Shown here one piece after another: positions 22,989-31,860 of a stretch of 64,000 bases of DNA. Within the stretch, counting starts at the first letter, position 1; every line of letters begins with the position of its first letter. The notes under the pieces are model-generated. The model was not told the DNA's origin. It saw nothing but the letters and a program-made list of their open reading frames with translations, and did not search any database. The translations under genes and the position numbers were made by a program. Source of the DNA: Microbacterium sp. T32 (GTDB lineage: Bacteria; Actinomycetota; Actinomycetes; Actinomycetales; Microbacteriaceae); assembly GCF_001619615.1 (NCBI RefSeq), contig NZ_LQQP01000012.1:434001-498000 (forward strand). The letters run 5' to 3'.

Positions 22989-25128
22989 TCAGCATCGACG
23001 CGAGAAGCGCGGTGATCCCGACGCAGAGAAAATATCGGTAGCGGTGTCCCTCACGTATGGACCCGGGGCGGGCTCGGAGGTCGGTGCGCTGGCGGGCAGG
23101 CGCAGGGCCGCGGGTCGGCTGGCGGCGCTGACACCGTTGAGGATGACGATGACCTCCGCGATCTCGTACACGAGCACCACCCCGGCGAGCCCGAGGATGC
23201 CGAACAGGGCGAGGGGGAACAGCACGACGATGATCGCCAGGGCCAGGCCGATGTTGATGGTCATGATCCGTCGTCCGCGGCGGGCGTGGGCAAAAGCACC
23301 GGGGATCAGGCGCAGGTCGTTGCCGGTGAACGCGATGTCGGCGGATTCGATGGCCGCCGCCGAGCCTTTCACGCCCATCGCAATGCCCACGGTCGCGGTG
23401 GCGAGGGCGGGGGCATTGTTGATGCCGTCACCGACCATCGCGGTGGGTCCCTCCGCGACCAGCGCGGCGATCGCGTCGGCCTTGTCCTTCGGGAGCTGTT
23501 CGGCGCGCACGTCGGTAATCCCGGCCTGGTTCGCCAGGGCGCGGGCGGTGCGTTCGTTGTCGCCGGTGAGCATCACCGTGCGGATGCCCAGGCGGGTCAT
23601 CATCGCGATCGTCTCGGCCGCTTCGGGGCGTAGTTCTTCGCGCACCCCGATCAGTCCGGCGATCTGCCCGTTGGACTCGACAACCACGACGGTCATCCCG
23701 GCGCCGGCCATGCTGTCCGCGTCGTCCCGTAGGGTCTGCGGGTCCAACCACCGAGTGTTACCGACCCGGACGGTGACGGCGCCGACACGGCCGCTGATAC
23801 CGTGCCCGGCCTCCTCGGCAATATCCTGCGCAGCCGGGGCAACAGGGGATGCAGCTGTGATCGCTGCGGCGAGGGAATGGGTGCTGGTCGCTTCCAACGC
23901 CGCGGCCAACGCCAGGACGTCTTCCTCGGTGCGGCCGGGGGCGGTGGCGACCTCGACCACCGCGGGTTCGTTGCGGGTGAGGGTGCCGGTCTTGTCGAGG
24001 GCGACGGTGCGGATGGTTCCGAACTGCTCGAACGCCTCCCCGGATTTGATGATCACGCCGAACTTAGAAGCGGCGCCGATCGCGCTGATCACTGTTACCG
24101 GAACGGCGATCGCCAGAGCGCACGGGGATGCCGCGACGAGCACGACGAGGGCGCGTTCGATCCACAGCTGGGGTTCGCCGACGATGAACCCAAACACCAC
24201 GACCAGCGCGGCGGCGATTAGGACGATCGGGACCAGGGGTCGGGCGATGCGGTCGACGAGGCGGGCGCGTTCGCCCTTGCGGGCGTGGGCCTGCTCCACG
24301 AGCTTGACGATCTGAGTGAGGGAGTTGTCCCGGCCGTCCGCGGTCGACTGCGATCCGCAGCGTCGCCGACCCGTTCACCGACCCCGCCGCCACCGCGTCC
24401 CCCGGACCAACCTCAACTGGGATGGAATCACCGGTAATCGCGGACGTGTCCAAGCTGGAGCGACCCTCGACGATCACGCCGTCGGTGGCGACCCGTTCGC
24501 CAGCGCCGACGACGAGGATGTCGAGCTCCCGCACCTCTGCAGCGGGGATCGTGACGTCCCCGTTCAGGCGAGACACCCGCACGGTGTCAGGGATGAGGGA
24601 CAGCAGCGCACGCAGGCCCTCCTTGGCGCGTTCCATCGCCCGGTCCTCGAGCGCTTCGGCGAGGGAGAACAGGAACGCCAGCGTCGCGGCCTCCCCGACG
24701 TGACCGAGCGCGACCGCGCCGATCGCGGCGATCGTCATCAACAGGCCGACGCCGAGGCGACGTCGCAGCAGTCGGCGGATCGCGCCGGGCACGAACGTGT
24801 ACGCACCGGCCAGCAGCGCGATCCGCTGGAACACCAGCGCCGGGATCGGCACCCCGGTCCACTCGAAGACGTACCCGACCAGCAATGTCACGCCGGCGAT
24901 CGCGGACGGCAGCAGAGCCGTGTCACGCCACCACGGCGGCCGTACCTCCGCACCGTCGCCATGGTCGTACTCATCATCGACGCTGTGCTCGTCCTGGTGC
25001 GCGTGCCCGCCGTCTTCGGGGCCGCAGCACGCGTCACCGGTCGCGAGCGGCTTGCTCAGCTGCAGCCGCCGCACCGTCATGGTGGTGGGCTTGCGGGGCT
25101 CGTCAGGGCCGCAGCATTCCTCGCTCAT
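22989..25128 (-). pseudogene. Second SPC-type P1B ATPase, frameshifted and decayed
   Basis: Close relative of the ATPase at 1-1741. Starts at ATG 25128 in a 4-bp overlap with a CmtR-type gene. The N-terminus adds cysteine/histidine-rich segments (SEECCGPDE, GDACCGPEDGGHAHQDEH). The frame runs to about 24345, where one extra G turns a likely GTC-ACC-GCG into GTCGACCGCG. The second half then continues in another frame to 22989. It keeps SPC and DKTGTLT. Two near-invariant residues differ from copy 1: the HP motif reads THSL, and GDGIND reads GDGINNAPAL. The Asp in that motif is needed for Mg2+ and catalysis. A sequencing error could explain the shift but not the substitutions, so I call it a pseudogene. 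Confidence 0.85.
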
Positions 25129-25496
25129 CGCGCAACCTCGAGGTTCGTCTCGTCTGCGGGGGTGCAGCACAGCGGGACATCGCAGTTCTCGTTCGCGCAC
25201 GCTTCGCCGTCATCGAAGGCGAGCACCGTGTCGACCAGGATGGTGATCGCGCGGGTGAGATGCGGGTCGGCGATCTCGTACCGAGTCAGCCGACCTTCCG
25301 GTGTAGCGACGACGATGCCGCAGCCGCGCAGACAGGCAAGGTGATTGGACACGTTGGTCCGCGTCAGCCCCAAGTTCTCCGACAGCCTGGCGGGATACCC
25401 TGGCCCGGACAGCAACTCCAGCAGGACCCTGGAGCGGGTCGGATCCGCCATCGCCCGACCCAGACGGTGAAAGCTGTATTCTCGACCATTCGGCAC
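25125..25496 (-). CDS. Second CmtR-type ArsR repressor with altered N-terminus
   Basis: 123 residues if GTG 25496 is used. From RLGRAMADPTRSR onward it matches the first CmtR-type protein, with cysteines in LACLRGC and ACANENC and a CDVPLCC C-terminus. These cysteines are offset by two residues from the CmtR numbering, because the first 10-12 residues (PNGREYSFH) are unrelated to the MLTIASRLDVMN of copy 1. Sequence identity breaks near 25465-25475, close to the TniB/TniA transposon. The native promoter and start were probably lost by that insertion. It is coupled to the decayed ATPase. Confidence 0.78.
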   Translation of the reverse strand: MPNGREYSFHRLGRAMADPTRSRVLLELLSGPGYPARLSENLGLTRTNVSNHLACLRGCGIVVATPEGRLTRYEIADPHLTRAITILVDTVLAFDDGEACANENCDVPLCCTPADETNLEVAR

Positions 25497-25565
25497 CTCG
25501 TCAGTCCCGGCTGTGTGGAGTTGCCAGCTCTATGGCGGTGTTCCGTGATCGCCCGGTGGGGCTGG

Positions 25566-26375
25566 TTAGCTCCCGATGACGAGGACGCTGGCGGCCGCTT
25601 CGACGACGTCGTCGGTGATTGTCTCGAGTTCGTTGATCTTGAGGATGCGGCTGATCTGAGGGAAGAGTCGTTCGAGGAGGCGGAAGTTTCCGCGAGTGAT
25701 GCGTTCGATGGCGGCGATGGCCTGGGCATCGGTGAAGTCGTCGGGGTTAAGGGTGCGTCCGAGGCGTTTCCAGTGTTTGTCGAGGACAAAGAGGAGTTCG
25801 TCGCGGCCGAGGGCGCGGTAGCGGTGGGAGAAGCCGAGGCGGCTGTAGAGCTGGGGGTAGTGGCGGAAGCGCTGGTCGATGCCGGGCATACCGATCAGGA
25901 TGATCGCGAGGTGGGTGCGGTCGTGTTTGTCGCGGAGCAGCTCAAGCGCGGTGGGGGTGAGTCGCTCAGCTTCGTCGACGATGAGTAGTTCAACCCATCG
26001 GGTGGTGTCGCCGTTATTTGCGCCGGTGACTTTCCCGAGTGTGCGGAGGTGTTCATCGATGCAGATGCCGGCCTTGGCCTGCCATCTGCTGATCTCCTCC
26101 ATGAGAACTTTGGGTCGCGGGAGGACTTCGGGTGTGTAGAAGACGGTGCGGCAGCGGTGCGCGAGCGCATAGTGTTTCGCGTCGTCCTCGCCCCTCGGGC
26201 CCCACGCGGTGATGTAAGGCTCGAGGGCGTCCCAGTTGGCGTAGCGACGCGCGGAGTTGGTCTTTCCCACTCCGGCGTCACCGTGGCAGATGCCGATCGT
26301 GCGCTCCTTCCTCACCGCGTTCGCGAACTCGGTGAAGCGACGGTGTTCCTTGGTGACGATGAAGTTTTGGCTCAT
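25566..26375 (-). CDS. tniB: TniB-like AAA+ transposition ATPase
   Basis: 269 residues; ATG 26375 overlaps the TniA stop by one base. Walker A is GDAGVGKT near residues 32-39; Walker B is VELLIVDEAERL near 130; an arginine-containing C-terminal region follows. TniB/MuB-type ATPases select target DNA and activate the DDE transposase encoded next to them. The order tniA-tniB with a serine resolvase defines Tn5053/Tn402/Tn552-type elements. The region between this stop and cmtR (25497-25565) should hold the transposon end, but no clear terminal repeat was found. Confidence 0.88.
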   Translation of the reverse strand: MSQNFIVTKEHRRFTEFANAVRKERTIGICHGDAGVGKTNSARRYANWDALEPYITAWGPRGEDDAKHYALAHRCRTVFYTPEVLPRPKVLMEEISRWQAKAGICIDEHLRTLGKVTGANNGDTTRWVELLIVDEAERLTPTALELLRDKHDRTHLAIILIGMPGIDQRFRHYPQLYSRLGFSHRYRALGRDELLFVLDKHWKRLGRTLNPDDFTDAQAIAAIERITRGNFRLLERLFPQISRILKINELETITDDVVEAAASVLVIGS

Positions 26376-27757
26376 CACTCCTCCTCGTAGGTACGGAGTC
26401 GTTTCCTGCGCGGGGCGGGGTCCGCAAGGCGAGGTTCTTCGCGGTGGGCGACGGTGGGGATGCGATCGTTGATGATGCGCCGGAGTTCGTGGCGGCGAGC
26501 ACGGCGGGCGGCTTCGATGTCGCGGAGGCTGAGGCGGATGTTGGGGTGGGCTTCGTCGACGGCGACGCAGACGAAGGTGTCGTGGTCGTAGACGCGGATC
26601 TCGGAGACGTCGCGGGGGTCGTAGCGGATGGTGACGGCGTGTCCGACGAACGGGGCGAGAGTGGGCGCGAGGTAGCGCTGACCCTGAAAGTGGATGCCGT
26701 CTCGATGCACGGTCCGATGCGTGGGGACGGTGAGTAGCAGGCCGTCGAGCTGGTCGAGGGTGTCGGGCATGCGGGGCATCCAGCCGTCCGCGACCCATGC
26801 GTCTCGCGGGGAAACACCGAGCTCCCGGTGGGTGCGCTGGTTGTAGGTGGCGATGAAGGCGCCGATCGCCCGGTCCGCACCGGGGAGGTCGAGCACTGGC
26901 TGAGGGCTGCGGTTGCGGGGGCCGAGGTGGCCGGGGAGGGTCTGGAGGACTTCGGTATTGATGGTGCCGAAGAACCGCTCGATCTTGCCGCGCCCCTGGG
27001 GCCGTCCGACGGTCGAGAAGATGAGCCGCAGGTGCAGCTCGACGGCGGTGCGTTCGAGGTGGTGGCTGGTGAAGTCGGAGCCGTGATCGACGTGCAGCAC
27101 GTCGGGGATCCCGCACATCGCCCATGCCGGGTCGGTCTTTCGCCAAATCGCCTGCCGCAACGCGAGAGCGGTGTTCAGTGACGAAGGCGCGCCGGTAAAG
27201 ACCATGTAGCCGCAGATTGAGCGGGAGTAATCATCCATCACCGTCGTCAGCCAGGGGCGCTCGGGCTTCCCGTTCGCGCCGATGATGAGGATGTCGAGTT
27301 CAGTGTGGTCGGCCTGCCAGATCTGGTTCGGCCGTTCCGCGCGGCGGCGGAACACCAGCTCGTGGCGGTCGCGGTAGGAAGCGGGACCCTCTAACGCGAG
27401 GGTGACGAGCGCGGGGTCGAGGGCCTGCACGATCTGCCGGACGGTCGCGTAGCTCGGCGCCGGCCTGCTGTCGCGCAGGCACTCTTCGACGGTGAGGCGA
27501 TGCAATGTCGCAATTGAGGGACGAGGCCGCGTCAGAGCGAGCCGCTCGATGGTGGTGACAGTTGCCGGGTGAGTGCGCCGCCTGCCCTTGTCTCTTCGTG
27601 CCGAGTCGTCGAGTCCCGCGAGCCCGTGTTTCTTGTAGAGCTGATGCCAGCGTTGCAGCGTCCGCGTGCCGATGCCGCTCTCGCGGGCGAGGGCCGCGAG
27701 GGGGACCTGATCTTCGACGTGAAGTCGAAGGATCCGCCACCGCTCGAGGCCGTCCAT
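26375..27757 (-). CDS. tniA: TniA/Mu-type DDE transposase
   Basis: 460 residues from ATG 27757. An N-terminal helix-turn-helix (IGTRTLQRWHQLYKKHG) is followed by an integrase-core domain with catalytic residues Asp in WQADHTELD (about 150), Asp in HVDHGSDF (about 222) and Glu in GKIERFFGT (about 258). A Mu-type C-terminal beta domain and a basic tail follow. It cuts and joins transposon ends together with TniB. The full-length frame and intact DDE triad suggest an active enzyme. It lies 6 bp downstream of the resolvase gene. Confidence 0.93.
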   Translation of the reverse strand: MDGLERWRILRLHVEDQVPLAALARESGIGTRTLQRWHQLYKKHGLAGLDDSARRDKGRRRTHPATVTTIERLALTRPRPSIATLHRLTVEECLRDSRPAPSYATVRQIVQALDPALVTLALEGPASYRDRHELVFRRRAERPNQIWQADHTELDILIIGANGKPERPWLTTVMDDYSRSICGYMVFTGAPSSLNTALALRQAIWRKTDPAWAMCGIPDVLHVDHGSDFTSHHLERTAVELHLRLIFSTVGRPQGRGKIERFFGTINTEVLQTLPGHLGPRNRSPQPVLDLPGADRAIGAFIATYNQRTHRELGVSPRDAWVADGWMPRMPDTLDQLDGLLLTVPTHRTVHRDGIHFQGQRYLAPTLAPFVGHAVTIRYDPRDVSEIRVYDHDTFVCVAVDEAHPNIRLSLRDIEAARRARRHELRRIINDRIPTVAHREEPRLADPAPRRKRLRTYEEE

Positions 27758-27763
27758 GAGCCG

Positions 27764-28360
27764 CTACATCGCTGCGCTCTCGCGGGCCGCGTGGGCCTGC
27801 TGGTGGCGGTAGAGCGTTGCGCGACTCCACCCGACGAGATGAGCAGCGTCCTCAGCGGTGCGACCACGCGCTCGCGCATCTGCGGCAATGGAGAGCTTGT
27901 CCGCAATCACGACCGGATCCGACAGGGGGCGGCCGAACCGGGTGCCGTTCGCTCGGGCGGCCGCGATGCCGGCGTTGACCCGTTCGACGATGAGTTCTCG
28001 CTCGTACTCCGCGAGCGTGGCGAGCATGTTCAGCATCAGCCGGCCCGTCGTCGTCGACGGATCGATGCCGTCCGAGATCGACCGGACCTGCACACCGCGC
28101 TCGCGCAGCAGGTTCACGGTATTCAGCACATCAATCAGGGAGCGGCCAAGACGATCGACTCGCCACACGACCACGGTGTCGCCGTCCTCGGCGTACTCGA
28201 GGAGCTTTTTCATCCCGGCCCGCTCGATCGCGGTCTTGCTCCCCGAGGTGACGTCCGCGAAGACGTCGCGCTTCTGCACCCCGGCGGCGACGAGCGCATC
28301 AAGCTGCAACTGCGCATCCTGACTCGACGTACTCACACGCGTATACCCCAGAAGCCTCAC
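27764..28360 (-). CDS. tniR: Serine resolvase of the TniA/TniB transposon
   Basis: 198 residues from GTG 28360 (MRLLGYTRVSTSSQDAQL); an in-frame TTG at 28408 would add 16 residues lacking similarity to the family. The catalytic Ser is in YTRVSTS, Arg residues in VWRVDRLGRSL, and an HTH at the C-terminus (AEDAAHLVGWSRATLYRH). Resolvases of this type separate cointegrates made by replicative transposition. The gene is transcribed in the same direction as tniA and tniB. Possible recombination sites upstream are noted at 28398-28499. Confidence 0.9.
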   Translation of the reverse strand: MRLLGYTRVSTSSQDAQLQLDALVAAGVQKRDVFADVTSGSKTAIERAGMKKLLEYAEDGDTVVVWRVDRLGRSLIDVLNTVNLLRERGVQVRSISDGIDPSTTTGRLMLNMLATLAEYERELIVERVNAGIAAARANGTRFGRPLSDPVVIADKLSIAADARARGRTAEDAAHLVGWSRATLYRHQQAHAARESAAM

Positions 28361-28397
28361 AACCTCATTCTGACTCGGAAAAACCCTCCGCGCCCCC

Positions 28398-28499
28398 TTC
28401 TGAGACAAAACGCGGCAAGACGTCTTTTCAAGACGGCTGACGTCCCGAGAACTCGAACCCGATGAGCGCGGAACGACCGCAGGACGGCTTGTCTCAGAA
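28398..28499. repeat. 11-bp inverted repeat upstream of the resolvase gene
   Basis: TTCTGAGACAA (28398-28408) and TTGTCTCAGAA (28489-28499) are perfect inverted copies with 80 bases between them. The spacer also holds the palindrome AAGACGTCTT and two CAAGACG copies. This may be the resolvase recombination site, or the transposase-binding end of the element. From here to 28626 no gene was found. Confidence 0.5.
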
Positions 28500-28626
28500 A
28501 GCTACAGGTTTGTGATACACAACTCCCGGGGTAGTTCGACGAGGCTGAGACCGTCTCATGAACGGTCGTCAGTAAGACCGTGCCGCGCGATCAACCGCGA
28601 TGTCAGCAAATCAGAAGATTCGTAGA

Positions 28627-29316
28627 TCAGCTGCGCTTTCGATATCGCTCCAAGCGAGGTGCGATGACGTCGACCATGATCCATCGGGCGGTGGGTGCCA
28701 TCGCGATTGCCCACATGATGGAGGCCAAGACATCAGTTGGGTAGTGGAGCCCGTCGCTGACGACGGCGAGACCAACGATGACGGTGGACAGCGTGCCGAT
28801 GATGAGAGCGATCGACGCCCCACGGGTACCGCGCAGAAGAAACCAGAAGGCGATGGTGAGGGCTGCGATGAAAGCGGTGTGTCCGCTGGGGAAAGATCCG
28901 TCCACCTGCGCGGGCGTGAATGGGTGAACAACGGTGGGGACGTCCGGTCGAGGTCTATCCACGACAACCTTGATGGCGGCGGTGGGGAGCCACGTCAACG
29001 CAACGGTCCCGCCGAAGACGATCGCTGTGCGCACGGATCGAAGAACGACCGCGATCGTGATGAGGATGAGGAGTGTGAGGAATGCGGCGGGGACGGGCTC
29101 GAGCGTGAAGTAGATGGCGTCGGCCGTTTGCCCCCATGCGCCGGTGTGAGCGCGGTTTAGGGCTTCGACGGCGGGTGCGTCGATGGGCGCCCCCCGAAGG
29201 ATGAAGCCCAGAGCGGTGAGTAGCACCCCCGCGCCACCAGCGAGCCATATGACGCGGCGACCGCGTCGCGTGGGCGTGAGAAGGGCGCTCCCAGCGGGGT
29301 GCGTTTGAACCCTCAT
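28627..29316 (-). CDS. PAP2-family membrane phosphatase
   Basis: 229 residues, ATG 29316, with six membrane segments. Motif 1 KVVVDRPRP, motif 2 GSFPSGHTA and motif 3 DGLHYPTDV mark a PAP2 phosphatase acting on lipid phosphates such as phosphatidic acid or undecaprenyl diphosphate. The arginine usually found six residues before the motif 3 histidine is Val here, so activity may be reduced or altered. It overlaps the DedA gene by 4 bp. A DedA plus PAP2 pair is consistent with lipid-carrier recycling in the membrane. A role in the metal island is not obvious. Confidence 0.88.
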   Translation of the reverse strand: MRVQTHPAGSALLTPTRRGRRVIWLAGGAGVLLTALGFILRGAPIDAPAVEALNRAHTGAWGQTADAIYFTLEPVPAAFLTLLILITIAVVLRSVRTAIVFGGTVALTWLPTAAIKVVVDRPRPDVPTVVHPFTPAQVDGSFPSGHTAFIAALTIAFWFLLRGTRGASIALIIGTLSTVIVGLAVVSDGLHYPTDVLASIMWAIAMAPTARWIMVDVIAPRLERYRKRS

Positions 29317-30005
29317 GTGTTGGCCTCATTTGTTCCGGCACCGTCTGGTGTGGGCCGATTGCGGCGGTTGGCGTTCCATCTGCGGATGACGGCGATGATG
29401 ACGGGTAGGACGGATACGAGGACGACGACGATCATGAGTACGTCGATGTTGTTGACGACGAACGGGATGCCGCCGAGAGCGAGACCGATGGCTGTCATGC
29501 CGACCACCCAGAGGGTTGCCCCGGTGGTGTTCCAGAGGAGGAATCGCCGGTAGGGCATGTGAGCGGTTCCGGCGGCGACGGGGATGTAGGTGCGCACAAT
29601 GGGGACGAAGCGTCCGAGGACGAGGGATGCGCCGCCGTATTTGTGGAAGAAGTTTTCTGCGTCGTGGAGGCGTTCCGGACGCAGAACGCGGGCGCCGTCT
29701 TTGAACATGCGTCGCCCGAAGCGTCTGCCGAGCCAGTAGCCCGTCTGATCCCCCAGGATCGCTGCAGGTATTCCGACGAGGAGAACTTGCCAGGGTTGAA
29801 TGCCGAGGGGGCCGGCGAGGACTGCTGCGGTGACCAGAAGAGAGTCACCGGGCAGGAAGGGGAACACGACGCCCGATTCGATGAAGATGATGAGCGCTAT
29901 GCCGACGAGAACCCAGGGTCCGAAGGCGTGGAGGATGGCTGTCGCGTCGGGGAGGAAGCTCGCTGTCGGGACGTGGAGGGCGGCATTCACAGGAGAGATC
30001 ATCAT
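29313..30005 (-). CDS. DedA-family membrane protein
   Basis: 230 residues from ATG 30005. The DedA/SNARE-associated (VTT) core is seen in FIESGVVFPFLPGDSLLVTA and in GYWLGRRFGR, plus the GRFVPIVRTYIPVAAGTA segment with its essential arginines. These proteins transport or flip polyprenyl phosphate or phospholipids. It overlaps PAP2 and the DUF347 gene by 4 bp each, making one operon of three. The family is certain. Confidence 0.92.
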   Translation of the reverse strand: MMISPVNAALHVPTASFLPDATAILHAFGPWVLVGIALIIFIESGVVFPFLPGDSLLVTAAVLAGPLGIQPWQVLLVGIPAAILGDQTGYWLGRRFGRRMFKDGARVLRPERLHDAENFFHKYGGASLVLGRFVPIVRTYIPVAAGTAHMPYRRFLLWNTTGATLWVVGMTAIGLALGGIPFVVNNIDVLMIVVVLVSVLPVIIAVIRRWNANRRNRPTPDGAGTNEANT

Positions 30006-31246
30006 GAGGAAAGGGTGTTGAGAAGGGTGCTGAGGGCGCTTGTCTCGGCTGTGGGGTCCGGGGTGGAGGCGCGCACGGATTTGAGAACGGCGTCAATTTG
30101 GCCGTCGAGGATGGTCCACCCGGTACCGTCCAGCGGTTGAAGGGTGGGCTGATCCTCATCCCATGCCGTCTCTAGGTCGGTGATGCGGGTTCGCGCACCT
30201 GCGGTATCGCCGGCCAGGACGAGACCCAGGGTGTCTTCGACGATGGAGCGGTAGTTTGCGACGTTACCGTTGGGGAAGTTGAGGGTGGCTGACTCTCCGG
30301 GCGCGAGGGTGACGGCTGTGTTGGGGCCCTCCTCGCTGGCCGCAGCCGTACTGTGAGGCTGTGCGTGCGCCCAGACGAGGACGGCGGCGGCGATGGCAGC
30401 GACCGCGGAGAAGTAGATGAGGGTGCCGCGACGGCGGCGAGGTGTTGTCTGTGGCCGGCGGGTCTGTACGTTCTCCGTGGCATCCGTTCGGGTGATGGTG
30501 AGGTACACAACGGTGGCGAGGATGGCGCCGAGGAAGAAGATGCTCGTGGGTCCGACACCGATTCCCAGGCCCCCGTCGCTGGCGGGGAAGCTCATCCAGT
30601 CGCCCAGATTCGCGCCAAGGGGGCGGGTGAGGATGTATGCCAGCCAGAAGGCGAGGACGGGGTTGCCTCCCATGCGCCAGCCAGCGATGACTGCGACGAG
30701 AAGGCCGGCGGGGAGAAGGACGGATACTCCTGGGCTCCAACCGGTGAGCTCGAGGATCCCGTCTCCTGCGGCGGTTCCGAGAGCAAAGGTCACGAGAATG
30801 GCGAGCCAGTAGAAGAGTTCCCGGCGGGTGGTGGTGATGCTGTGGATGGAGAGGGTGCGTTGACTGGCCCACCATGCGCCGAACACTGCGGCCAGGACGA
30901 TGGCAAAAATCATGGTGCTGACACCGAGAGGGACCGCCAGGTCGTCGGTGAGGATATCCGTGTAGAGGGTGCCGGTGACGCTCACGACCACTACGGTCAG
31001 CCAGTAGACGAAGGGCACGTAGCGCCGCAACGCCAGTTGCCAGGAGAGGACTGCGGCGAGAACCACCGTGAAGATCATGGAAGTTGCTTCCAGTCCCACC
31101 CCGAGGGTGGTGTTGACCCAGTCGGCGAAGCTTTCTCCGACAGTGGTGCAGAGGATCTTGATGATCCAGAACCACAAAGTGATCTCGGGCACCTTGCTCA
31201 GCATGACCCGGACAGGTGCAGCTTCAGTCGCGGATGAGGTCGTCAT
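30002..31246 (-). CDS. COG4705/DUF347-repeat membrane protein
   Basis: 414 residues from ATG 31246. Several related units, each near KVPEITLWFWIIKILCTT, are DUF347 repeats that give about eight membrane segments in residues 15-270. The C-terminal third is an exported domain after another membrane segment (LIYFSAVAAIAAAVLVW), a tail beyond the usual COG4705 length. The family has no established function; members cluster with metal- or stress-responsive genes. The TCTAAGAA box 24 bp upstream is shared with the two-component promoter region, so the neighbouring response regulator may control this operon. Confidence 0.82.
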   Translation of the reverse strand: MTTSSATEAAPVRVMLSKVPEITLWFWIIKILCTTVGESFADWVNTTLGVGLEATSMIFTVVLAAVLSWQLALRRYVPFVYWLTVVVVSVTGTLYTDILTDDLAVPLGVSTMIFAIVLAAVFGAWWASQRTLSIHSITTTRRELFYWLAILVTFALGTAAGDGILELTGWSPGVSVLLPAGLLVAVIAGWRMGGNPVLAFWLAYILTRPLGANLGDWMSFPASDGGLGIGVGPTSIFFLGAILATVVYLTITRTDATENVQTRRPQTTPRRRRGTLIYFSAVAAIAAAVLVWAHAQPHSTAAASEEGPNTAVTLAPGESATLNFPNGNVANYRSIVEDTLGLVLAGDTAGARTRITDLETAWDEDQPTLQPLDGTGWTILDGQIDAVLKSVRASTPDPTAETSALSTLLNTLSS

Positions 31247-31330
31247 ACGCGGGACGCTAGGGACCGCGTTCTAAGAATCGACTCAGAAGTTGCGCTCGTT
31301 CGTGGGAGTAGGAGGAGGCGAGCAGACCTA

Positions 31331-31365
31331 TCACGTGTGGGCGGCTGGTGGCCACCCACACGTGA
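31331..31365 (-). terminator. Hairpin terminator after the small exported protein gene
   Basis: TCACGTGTGGG (31331-31341) and CCCACACGTGA (31355-31365) are perfect 11-bp arms, 9 bases downstream of the stop of the gene at 31374-31635. No T-run follows. It separates this gene from the DUF347 operon that starts at 31246 on the same strand. Confidence 0.65.
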
Positions 31366-31373
31366 TCAGGTGA

Positions 31374-31635
31374 TCAGTTCGCCGGAGTGGCGGCGACGTC
31401 GTCGGCGCTCTCGCCGTCGTTCGTGCCGTCCTCGACACCCTGATCGTCGGCGGTTTCGCCGTCGTTCGTGCCGTCCTCGACGGCGAGACTGGAGGATGCG
31501 GGTGCGGGCGAGACCACCGATGTGGTGGCGGCCGATGCGGGCAGGGCCATGGCGGCGACCCCTCCTGCGCTGAACAGGACGAGCGTTGCGACGCCGAGTC
31601 CGGCGCCCAGTCCCTTGCGTTTGACAGTGCTCATG
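31374..31635 (-). CDS. Small exported acidic repeat protein
   Basis: 86 residues from ATG 31635, with GAAGGGAAC ahead of it. A signal peptide or anchor (LGVATLVLFSAGGVAAMALPASA) is followed by a Ser/Ala linker and two near-identical acidic units, VEDGTNDGETADD and VEDGTNDGESADD. Repeated Asp/Asn-Gly units could bind Ca2+ or other metals, but no known motif fits exactly. It is divergent from a response regulator gene whose promoter region it shares. It could be the regulator's main target or a secreted sensor input, which is inference. Confidence 0.7.
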
Positions 31636-31687
31636 TCGTTCCCTTCTGCGACTCTCGGTGAGTCCTGGAGAGATGGTCCCTGGCGGC

Positions 31688-31751
31688 CTCTAAGAAACCG
31701 CAAAGGCTTACAACTGCTCTGCGCGCGGCGCTTCTGTGTGATTTCTTAGAG
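31688..31751. promoter_or_regulatory. Inverted CTCTAAGAAA boxes in the divergent promoter region
   Basis: CTCTAAGAAA (31688-31697) and its exact inverse TTTCTTAGAG (31742-31751) lie between the exported protein gene and the response regulator. The octamer TCTAAGAA also occurs at 31270-31277 in front of the DUF347 gene. These are candidate binding sites for the OmpR-type regulator at 31861. Confidence 0.5.
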
Positions 31752-31860
31752 CGCACGAGGCAGGCTCGACCGAGCCGATGACCGTACTTGGGTTGACGTC
31801 CCACGCTCGCGGAGAGCCAGAGTGCGACGCGATTGAGTGCGCTGACGAGGGAGAGACAGA

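Larger units (their letters stand above)
25476..28499 (-). mobile_element. TniA-TniB-resolvase transposon (Tn5053/Tn552-like), ends not determined
   Basis: The three mobility genes are adjacent and intact on one strand. The limits given are approximate: the left side is where the cmtR copy loses homology (about 25475) and the right side is the inverted TTGTCTCAGAA motif. No cargo gene lies between the mobility genes, and no matching terminal inverted repeats or 5-bp target duplication could be confirmed by eye. Confidence 0.6.

Noticed and set aside
22813..22995. Minus-strand ORF with a hydrophobic stretch after the decayed ATPase
   Set aside because: The hydrophobic part LLASMLITVSTGC looks lipoprotein-like, but the start overlaps the ATPase end in another frame, the tail is low complexity and the plus-strand ORF has a better ribosome site.
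25497..25565. Terminal inverted repeat TGTGTGGAGTTGCC for the Tni transposon
   Set aside because: It shares only a few bases with the sequence beyond the resolvase and lacks a target duplication; not convincing.
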